A DNA stretch of 64,000 nucleotides from Halomarina ordinaria (GTDB taxonomy: Archaea; Halobacteriota; Halobacteria; Halobacteriales; Haloarculaceae): NCBI RefSeq assembly GCF_030553305.1, contig NZ_JARRAH010000001.1, forward strand, positions 310,001 through 374,000, given 5' to 3'. The position numbers and the translations under genes were made by a program. Position 1 is the first letter of the stretch. Each line of letters starts with the position of its first letter. The notes beneath the pieces are model-generated. The model ran no database searches and was not told the origin of the DNA. It was given only the letters and a program-made list of their open reading frames with translations. This document shows positions 58,598 to 64,000 of this stretch, piece after piece.

Positions 58598-60748
58598 TTA
58601 CGCCGTCCGCGCGATGGCGTCGACGACGGCGTCGACGACGGCGTCGCGCTCGCCGGCGACGAACTCGATGCGGTTGCGCCCGCCGCGGGCGGCGACCCCG
58701 GCGTCGTCGACCTCCTCGGCGACGGCCTCGGCGACCGCGCGCACGTCGATGTCGAACGTGCTCCGGAGGTGCAGTTCGTCGGTCCCGACGCCGAGGGTGA
58801 CGAACGAGCCGTCGCGGTTGCGCCGGTGGACCGCGTCGAGCAGGACGTCCGTCGAGGGGAAGTCGAAGCGGTGGGTGTAGGCGTCGGTGTCGAGGACGGC
58901 GAACGCGATACCGCCCTCCGAGCGCCGTTCGAGGTTCGCCTCGGCGGTCTCGACTTCCGACGTGAGCTTCTCGCGGAACTGCTCGCTCACCTGCTCGACG
59001 AGGCGCTCGTTCGCCTCGGCCTCGAACAGCAGGTCGATGACGAGTTCGCGCTTGTCCTGGTAGGACTGGTAGTACGCCTCGAGGGCGATGGCCTCCTGGA
59101 GGCGCTCGATGTCCTTCGTCCGGTAGCCGGCGTCGCCCGCGAGGTCGAGGTACGACTCGGGGGTGTCCTCCCAGAAGCTCGCGGCGGGGAGGTGACGCAG
59201 GTCGTCCGCGACGGACTCGTTGACGTGCTGGGCGACGGCGACGGCGAGCGCGGTGGCGCTCGTGTCGGCGTCGCTCCCCGCGAACGCGGGGTTGACGAGC
59301 GTCGAGACGGCGTCGGCCACCTCCTCGTCGGCCGCGCTGCCGTCGATGACGACGCGCTCGACGTCGTACACCGAGAGGAGGTCGAACCCGTCGAGGGAGT
59401 CGCGGGTCGCGCCGGCCGCGGCGAAGACGACGAGGGGGAGTTCCTCGCCGTGACGCTCGCGGTTCGAGAGCATCATCGTCGCGTCCTTCGTCGCGTCGTC
59501 CATGTCGTAGACGCCGTCCTCGAGCGGGCGGCGGTCGAAGTAGTGGTACGGCGCGTCGGTGTTGCTGTACTCCTCGCGGACCAGCGGGAGGACGGCGCGC
59601 TCGATGGCCGCGCCGGCGAGGTAGCCGTCGACCGTCGCGTCGTGGCGCACGACGACCGGGCGCCCCTGGATGACCGCGCGGCGGATGGCCGTCGCGGCGT
59701 CGCGCACGTCGTCGAGCGCCGCCTCGACGGCGTCGTCGGCCGCGAGGGGGTCGAGGTCCGTGGGGCGCGCGCGCTCGTCCAGCGCGTCGGCCATGCGACC
59801 GGTGACGGCCGCCGCGTCCTCGCCGTCGAGGACCGACAGCGTCTCCGTCTCCACCTGGAGTTCGCCGCGGCGACGGCGCACCTCGCCGTCGAGGCGGACG
59901 AGGTCACCGCGTTCGACGTCGGGGTAGGCGCGCACGCCGGCCTCCTCGAACGCCGCGCAGTCGACCGCGCCGGTCTCGTCCTGGAGTTCGAACACCGTCG
60001 GACCGCTCGTCTGGCGGACGCTCGCGATGCGCCCCTCCAGCCCGACGTCCTCGCCGACGTGGTCGTCGAGGTCGGCGACGGCCACGCGCGGCAGGTCGGC
60101 GTCGACATTGGCGTCGGCGTCGACATTGGCGTCGGTGTCGGTGTCGGTGTCGTCGGTCACCTCGGTCGCGGCGGCCGCGCCACCGCCGGCGACGGCGGCA
60201 GCGGGCCCCGCGTTCGAGTCCGAATCCACGCGCTCGCTCTCGCTCCCGCCGTCGGAGGTCGGCTCCGCGTCGTCGCCGCTCTCCGCGTCGTCTTCGCCCG
60301 CCGAATCGGGTTCCGGCGTCCGGACGGTCGGCGTCGAGTCCTCCTCGTCCTCGTCGTCGTCCTCGGGGAGGAACGTCGAGGGGTCGGCGCTCGGGTCGTG
60401 GACGAGCGCGCCGCGGAACTCGCGGTCGGCCTGCCGGATGGACCAGCCGAGGTCGACGTTGCCGTTGTCGCGCACGTTCTTCACGCGCACGTAGACGGGG
60501 TCGCCCACGTCCCAGGCGAGGCTCTCCAGCCGGCGGGTCAGTTCGCTGCGGTGGAGCAGGCCCGTGACGCTGTCGCCGATGTTGACGAACACGCCGAAGT
60601 CGGCGTAGCCGTCGACGCTCCCGCGGTAGAAGCGACCGGGGACGAGCTGGTTCGGGTGGTTGCCTCGGAACTCGAAGACGACGTCCTCTTGGTGGCTCTC
60701 ACAGATGCGGCCATCGACGGAGGTGCCGCAGATGATACAGGTACCCAT
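58598..60748 (-). CDS. DHH-family phosphoesterase-like protein with zinc ribbon, S1 and OB domains
   Basis: The 716-residue protein has an N-terminal zinc ribbon (C-x2-C...C-x2-H in 'CIICGTSVDGRICESH') and an S1 RNA-binding domain (about 35-100). A long acidic low-complexity linker (125-220) leads to an OB-fold (230-300) and a RecJ/DHH-type core with 'VVVRHDATVDGYLAGAAIERAV', 'VVIDGSAADEE' and a DHHA1-like end. The catalytic DHH triplet is replaced by DGS and the D-x-D motif is altered, so nuclease action is doubtful. Nucleic acid binding is likely. It overlaps by one base the stop of the Yip1-like gene. Confidence 0.82.
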   Translation of the reverse strand: MGTCIICGTSVDGRICESHQEDVVFEFRGNHPNQLVPGRFYRGSVDGYADFGVFVNIGDSVTGLLHRSELTRRLESLAWDVGDPVYVRVKNVRDNGNVDLGWSIRQADREFRGALVHDPSADPSTFLPEDDDEDEEDSTPTVRTPEPDSAGEDDAESGDDAEPTSDGGSESERVDSDSNAGPAAAVAGGGAAAATEVTDDTDTDTDANVDADANVDADLPRVAVADLDDHVGEDVGLEGRIASVRQTSGPTVFELQDETGAVDCAAFEEAGVRAYPDVERGDLVRLDGEVRRRRGELQVETETLSVLDGEDAAAVTGRMADALDERARPTDLDPLAADDAVEAALDDVRDAATAIRRAVIQGRPVVVRHDATVDGYLAGAAIERAVLPLVREEYSNTDAPYHYFDRRPLEDGVYDMDDATKDATMMLSNRERHGEELPLVVFAAAGATRDSLDGFDLLSVYDVERVVIDGSAADEEVADAVSTLVNPAFAGSDADTSATALAVAVAQHVNESVADDLRHLPAASFWEDTPESYLDLAGDAGYRTKDIERLQEAIALEAYYQSYQDKRELVIDLLFEAEANERLVEQVSEQFREKLTSEVETAEANLERRSEGGIAFAVLDTDAYTHRFDFPSTDVLLDAVHRRNRDGSFVTLGVGTDELHLRSTFDIDVRAVAEAVAEEVDDAGVAARGGRNRIEFVAGERDAVVDAVVDAIARTA
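60100..60152. repeat. Short tandem repeat inside the DHH-family gene
   Basis: A repeating unit of GTCGACATTGGCGTCGGC type occurs twice, followed by several GTGTCG hexamers. On the coding (minus) strand it makes an Asp-Thr, Asp-Ala and Asn-Val-Asp-Ala run within the acidic linker. Copy number probably varies between strains through slippage in steps of six, without frameshift. Confidence 0.6.
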
Positions 60749-61470
60749 TACTCGAAGCTATCTGTCGGGGTTGAAACGGTTGTCGGAATCGACCGCTCAG
60801 TACGCCCCCCTCGCGACCCGACCAGCGCCACGCTACCTGTCAGCGGTCCCGCCGCTTCGGGGTCGGCCGGTCCGACCAGGTCGAGGCCGGTGAGCGTCTC
60901 GACGGCCGTCACGCCGCCGTAGGCGAGGCCGAAGACGAACAGCGCCGGGAGCGCGCCGACGAGCGCCGCCCGCGCGAGCGACACGTCGTGGACGACCGAC
61001 AGCCCGAGGACGAACAGGAGGACGCCGTAGCCGGCCGCGAGCAGGCGGAGCGCGGGCACCGGCGCGCCCGAGAGCGCGCACGGCGCCGTCGCGTAGGCGG
61101 CGACCTGGACGGTCTGGCTGATGCCGGCGCGCTCGGGGACGAACGCCGCGAGCAGGACGGTCTGGACCGCCGCCGTGAGGTGGAGCGCGAGCGGTGCAAC
61201 CACGAGCGCCACCACCAGGAGGACGAACGCCGCCGAGGCGAGCGGGCGGCCACCGATGGTCGGCACCGCACTCGGGTCGAGCGCGAAGCGGCCCGCGAGG
61301 TGACAGAGCGCCACCGCGACGGCGAAGACGAGGCCAGGTGCCTGGTCGCCGGGGGCGATGCCGCGCTCGAAGAACGCCCGGGGGCGGGTGAGGACCGCCA
61401 CCCACGCGCGGACCAGGCCGCCGACCCCGCGCTCGCGCCCGCCCTCGACCGACTCGACCCACTGCGTCAC
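60748..61470 (-). CDS. Yip1-like five-helix membrane protein
   Basis: The 240-residue protein starts with a soluble segment 'VLTRPRAFFERGIAPGDQAPGLVFAV', the usual opening of Yip1-domain proteins. Five hydrophobic helices follow up to about residue 200, and a Ser/Thr-rich tail ends it. Archaeal Yip1-like proteins are of unknown function. Its TAA shares one base with the ATG of the DHH-family gene, so the two are cotranscribed. Confidence 0.82.
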   Translation of the reverse strand: MTQWVESVEGGRERGVGGLVRAWVAVLTRPRAFFERGIAPGDQAPGLVFAVAVALCHLAGRFALDPSAVPTIGGRPLASAAFVLLVVALVVAPLALHLTAAVQTVLLAAFVPERAGISQTVQVAAYATAPCALSGAPVPALRLLAAGYGVLLFVLGLSVVHDVSLARAALVGALPALFVFGLAYGGVTAVETLTGLDLVGPADPEAAGPLTGSVALVGSRGGRTERSIPTTVSTPTDSFE

Positions 61471-61528
61471 GGGCGGAGCGCGGGGGGTCGGTTCGCGTGG
61501 TGAGCGCGCGCCCGCGGGGTCAGTCGCA

Positions 61529-62107
61529 TCAGTCGTCGCCCCCGACGTTCTCGATGCTCTCGACGGTGTTCGGGTCGGGTTCGATGTGGGCGTACTCGAC
61601 GAGGCGGCGCCCGAGCGTCCCGACGCGCTCCTCTATCTTCTCGTCGAGGAAGGCGTCGCCGTCGAACTGCGAGCGCGCGCTCGGGATGGCCGCCTGGTGG
61701 GGGATGACCCACGCGTTCAGCGCGCGACAGACCGACCGGAGGTGTTCGAGCGTCGTGACGGGGAACGCGCCGCCGCCGACGGCGAGCAGGCCGACCGTGG
61801 TGTGCTCGAAGTGGTCGAACCCGCAGTAGTCGAGGGCGTTCTTCAGCGCGCCCGTGTACGAGCCGTGGTAGACCGGCGAGCCGAGGATGACGCTGTCGGC
61901 GGCCGTCACCCGCTCGCGCAGTTCGTCGGCGTCGCCCGCGTCGCGGTCGTCCGGGTCGAAGACCGGGAGGTCCAGGTCACGGAGGTCGACGTGGTCGGTG
62001 CTCGCGCCGAGGTCCGCCGCGACCGACAGCGCGTGGTCGAGCGCGATGCGGGTGAAACTCGCGTCGCGGAGGCTCCCGCAGATGGCCACGACGTGCGTGT
62101 CGTTCAT
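61529..62107 (-). CDS. NADPH-dependent FMN reductase-like flavodoxin
   Basis: The 192-residue protein shows the family patterns 'VVAICGSLRDASFTRIALDHAL' (FMN phosphate loop) and 'SVILGSPVYHGSYTGALKNALDYCG', plus a glycine-rich 'LLAVGGGAFPVTTLEHLR'. Members reduce FMN, quinones or azo/chromate compounds with NAD(P)H as dimers. It is preceded by MutY on the same strand with a 52-base gap. Substrate unknown. Confidence 0.9.
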   Translation of the reverse strand: MNDTHVVAICGSLRDASFTRIALDHALSVAADLGASTDHVDLRDLDLPVFDPDDRDAGDADELRERVTAADSVILGSPVYHGSYTGALKNALDYCGFDHFEHTTVGLLAVGGGAFPVTTLEHLRSVCRALNAWVIPHQAAIPSARSQFDGDAFLDEKIEERVGTLGRRLVEYAHIEPDPNTVESIENVGGDD

Positions 62108-62159
62108 GGTGGAGAGTGTCGCCTGCGGGGCAAAACGACTGCGAATCGCGTTCCGGCCG

Positions 62160-63071
62160 TCAGCGACTGAGCCGGGCGACGTCGTCGTCGACGCTCACCA
62201 GGCCGTCCGATTCGAGGTCCGACAGGAGGTCGGTCAGCCACTCCCGGCCGTGGGTCCCCTCGGGGGTGTAGTCAACCCGGACGCGGTGGCCGAGCGCGTC
62301 CAGTTCGAGCGCGCCGTGCTGGCGGAGCGCGCGGACGACCCGCCCGCGCATCTGGCGCCTGCTCCCGTCGAAACTCGGTTGCGTCGGGACGTCGGGGGCG
62401 GTGAAGTCGCCCGTCTCGTAGGCGCGACACCACGCCCGCCAGGGACACCCCGCCTCGTCGCAGCGCGGCGTCTTCCCGCACGCCACCCCGCCCAGTTCCA
62501 TGACCGCGTTGTTCCAGACGCGGGACTCCCCCGCGGGCAGCAGTTCGTTCGCGGCCGCCTCGAACGCCGCGTCGTCGTCGGGGACGTCGAACGCGCGGTA
62601 GAGGACGCGCTTGACGTTCGTGTCCACCACGGCGTTCCCGTTGTCGAACGCGAAGCTCGCCACCGCGTTGGCGGTGTACGGCCCGACGCCGTGGAGGTCC
62701 TGCAGGCCGTCGGGCGTCGTCGGGAACTCGCCGTCGTGGTCCTCGACGACCTGGCCAGCGGCGGTGTGGAGGTACGTCGCGCGGTTGTTGTAGCCGAGGC
62801 GGTGGTCGGTCCAGAAGCCCACCACCTCGGAGCGGTCGGCGGCCGCGAGGTCCTCGACGGTCGGCCACTCATCGAGGAACTCGCGGTAGGCCGCCTCGAC
62901 CCGCCCGAGCTGGGTCTGCTGGCTCATCACCTCCGAGACGAGGATGCGGTACGGGTCGGTCGTCTCGCGCCAGGGGAACGAGCGGTGGTCGGCCTCGTAC
63001 CACTCGACGAGCGCCGCGCGCACCGTATCGGTGTCGTCGGGGAGCGAGAACGAGGCCGCGGGGTCGGTCAT
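62160..63071 (-). CDS. mutY: A/G-specific adenine glycosylase MutY
   Basis: The 303-residue base-excision enzyme removes adenine opposite 8-oxoguanine. Landmarks are 'RSFPWRETTDPYRILVSEVMSQQTQ' (catalytic Glu), the helix-hairpin-helix 'LHGVGPYTANAVASFAFD', catalytic Asp in 'VVDTNVKRVLYRAF' and an Fe-S loop of four Cys with spacing 5-4-5 ('CGKTPRCDEAGCPWRAWC'), slightly different from the textbook 6-2-5. The C-terminal MutT-like domain of bacterial MutY is absent; a short winged-helix-like end is present. The ATG at 63071 fits family alignment. Confidence 0.93.
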   Translation of the reverse strand: MTDPAASFSLPDDTDTVRAALVEWYEADHRSFPWRETTDPYRILVSEVMSQQTQLGRVEAAYREFLDEWPTVEDLAAADRSEVVGFWTDHRLGYNNRATYLHTAAGQVVEDHDGEFPTTPDGLQDLHGVGPYTANAVASFAFDNGNAVVDTNVKRVLYRAFDVPDDDAAFEAAANELLPAGESRVWNNAVMELGGVACGKTPRCDEAGCPWRAWCRAYETGDFTAPDVPTQPSFDGSRRQMRGRVVRALRQHGALELDALGHRVRVDYTPEGTHGREWLTDLLSDLESDGLVSVDDDVARLSR

Positions 63072-63189
63072 CGTCGACCCCTCGCCCGGGAGGCGTTTAG
63101 CGGTGGTGGTTTCCCGCTGTCGACCTCGTTGAAACGCCGTGGTACAAGCCGGTGGTAACGCTTTACTCCCTCCTCTCCCGACTCCCCGC

Positions 63190-63852
63190 ATGGCCTTCAC
63201 GGACGAGTTGCGCGAGGTGGCCGAACCCATCTGGGCGGCGACGATGGACCACCCGATGGTTCGGGGTATCGGCGACGGGACGCTGTCCGAAGAACCGTTC
63301 CGGCAGTGGGTGTGCCAGGACTACGTCTACCTCGTCGAGTACGGCCGGGTGTTCGCGCTCGGGGCGGCCCACGCGCCCGACCTCGACCGGATGGGCCGGT
63401 TCGCCACGCTCCTCCACGAGACGCTCGACACCGAGATGGACCTCCACCGGTCGTACGCCGCCGAGTTCGGCATCTCGGAGGCCGACCTCGAGGCGACCGA
63501 ACCCACCCCCACCACGCGGGCGTACACCGACTTCCTCGTGCGCTCGGGCTACGAGGGCTTCGGCGAGACGGTGGCCGCGCTCCTGCCGTGCATGTGGGGG
63601 TTCAACGAGACGGGACGACGGCTGGCGGCCGACGGCCTCCCCGACCACGAGGGGTACGCCGAGTGGATACGCACCTACTCCGACGAGGAGTTCACCGAAC
63701 TCGCGGCGTGGTGTCGCGAACTGATGGACGACGTGGCCGCCGACGCCTCACCCGAGGCGCGCGAGGAGTATCGGGAGCTGTTCCTCACGTCCTCGCGGTA
63801 CGAGTACCTGTTCTGGGACGCCGCCTACCGCCGGGAGGAGTGGCCGCTATGA
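63190..63852 (+). CDS. tenA: TenA family protein (thiaminase II-like)
   Basis: The 220-residue all-helical protein matches TenA: 'PIWAATMDHPMVRGIGDGTLSEEPFRQWVCQDYVYLVEYGRVFA' across residues 15-60, a central 'LLPCMWGFNETG' and 'EYAEWIRTYSDEEFTEL'-type end ('GYAEWIRTYSDEEF'). The catalytic Cys of TenA_C is expected in the late 'ELAAWCRELMDD' segment. TenA hydrolyses aminopyrimidines to salvage thiamine. An in-frame ATG at 63139 would add 17 residues. Its stop overlaps the next, related gene. Confidence 0.9.
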   Translation: MAFTDELREVAEPIWAATMDHPMVRGIGDGTLSEEPFRQWVCQDYVYLVEYGRVFALGAAHAPDLDRMGRFATLLHETLDTEMDLHRSYAAEFGISEADLEATEPTPTTRAYTDFLVRSGYEGFGETVAALLPCMWGFNETGRRLAADGLPDHEGYAEWIRTYSDEEFTELAAWCRELMDDVAADASPEAREEYRELFLTSSRYEYLFWDAAYRREEWPL

Positions 63853-64000
63853 CCGACGACCGCCTCACCGACCGCCTGCGCGCGGCGACGGGCGACGACT
63901 GGACGGCGGCCACCGACCACCGCTTCGCGCGCGAACTCCACGCGGGGACGCTCGACGACGCCGTCTTCCGCCACTACCTCGTCCAGGACTTCGCGTTCGT
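63849..64000 (+). CDS. Second TenA-family protein, cut by the window end
   Basis: The first 50 residues begin MTDDRLTDRLRAATGDDWTA and contain 'TDHRFARELHAGTLDDAVFRHYLVQDFAF', which parallels the TenA start in the preceding gene (HPMVRGIGDGTL...FRQWVCQDYVYL). Here Leu replaces the Cys in the VCQDY position. The ATG overlaps the tenA stop (ATGA), so the two are a translationally coupled tandem pair. The rest of the gene lies outside the window. Confidence 0.85.
   Translation, partial: MTDDRLTDRLRAATGDDWTAATDHRFARELHAGTLDDAVFRHYLVQDFAF

Noticed and set aside
58586-60922. Plus-strand frame across the DHH-family gene
   Set aside because: It is the antisense shadow of a gene with zinc ribbon, S1 and OB motifs.
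1-64000. CRISPR arrays, insertion sequences, rRNA genes and origins
   Set aside because: No regularly spaced repeats, transposase motifs, rRNA segments or clusters of origin-type boxes with orc1/cdc6 were seen.

Overview
The window is chromosomal DNA of an extremely halophilic archaeon (class Halobacteria). The evidence is a very high GC content (roughly two thirds or more by eye), acidic Asp/Glu-rich proteins, TATA-box promoters placed about 27 bases before leaderless starts, and diagnostic archaeal or haloarchaeal genes: pelota, RqcH, Elp3, the Lsm/L37e pair, a Bat-type HTH regulator and DUF35/thiolase. I cannot name the genus. Coding density is high, about 63 protein genes and one tRNA, and I see no insertion sequence, CRISPR array, rRNA or replication origin.

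Layout. 1-11.8 kb: a sulfatase-like phosphohydrolase with a divergent small gene, an alpha/beta hydrolase, chorismate synthase, a divergent uracil-DNA glycosylase, and an overlapping operon of small membrane protein, sodium:solute symporter, unknown protein and acyl-CoA synthetase that looks like carboxylate uptake and activation. 11.8-14.1 kb: tRNA-Ser(UGA), then a low-GC two-gene segment (a DsbA-fold protein without its cysteines and a possible TGT-like TIM-barrel protein), the best candidate here for foreign or little-described DNA. 14.2-17.5 kb: a complete tungstate ABC transporter (tupABC) with a ModE-like regulator. 17.5-19.6 kb: the conserved lsm-rpl37e-purF cluster.

19.7-27.5 kb: a catabolic block on one strand: type III CoA-transferase, DRE-TIM acyltransferase, Bat-type regulator, hydantoinase/oxoprolinase A and B, and an N-carbamoylsarcosine-amidase-like hydrolase. 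The last three match the ATP-dependent N-methylhydantoin to sarcosine steps of creatinine breakdown, or a related cyclic ureide route. 27.5-36.8 kb: M42 aminopeptidase, DUF2342 metalloprotease, TSUP exporter, thiolase plus DUF35, a 540-base gene-free stretch with a promoter, enoyl-CoA hydratase, manganese catalase and a MaoC-like hotdog protein.

36.9-64 kb: nucleic acid and ribosome maintenance genes (Dna2-type nuclease-helicase, Lhr helicase, an RNase Z-like hydrolase, pelota, RqcH, a cold-shock protein, Elp3, a DHH-family protein and MutY), mixed with oxidoreductases, metallo-beta-lactamase-fold hydrolases, DUF4013/SHOCT/Yip1 membrane proteins and a pilin-like surface protein. The window ends inside the second of two overlapping tenA-family genes. 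Many neighbouring genes share ATGA or GTGA overlaps, which marks operons. Where several start codons are possible I chose by TATA spacing, Shine-Dalgarno sequence or family alignment, and say so in the entry.
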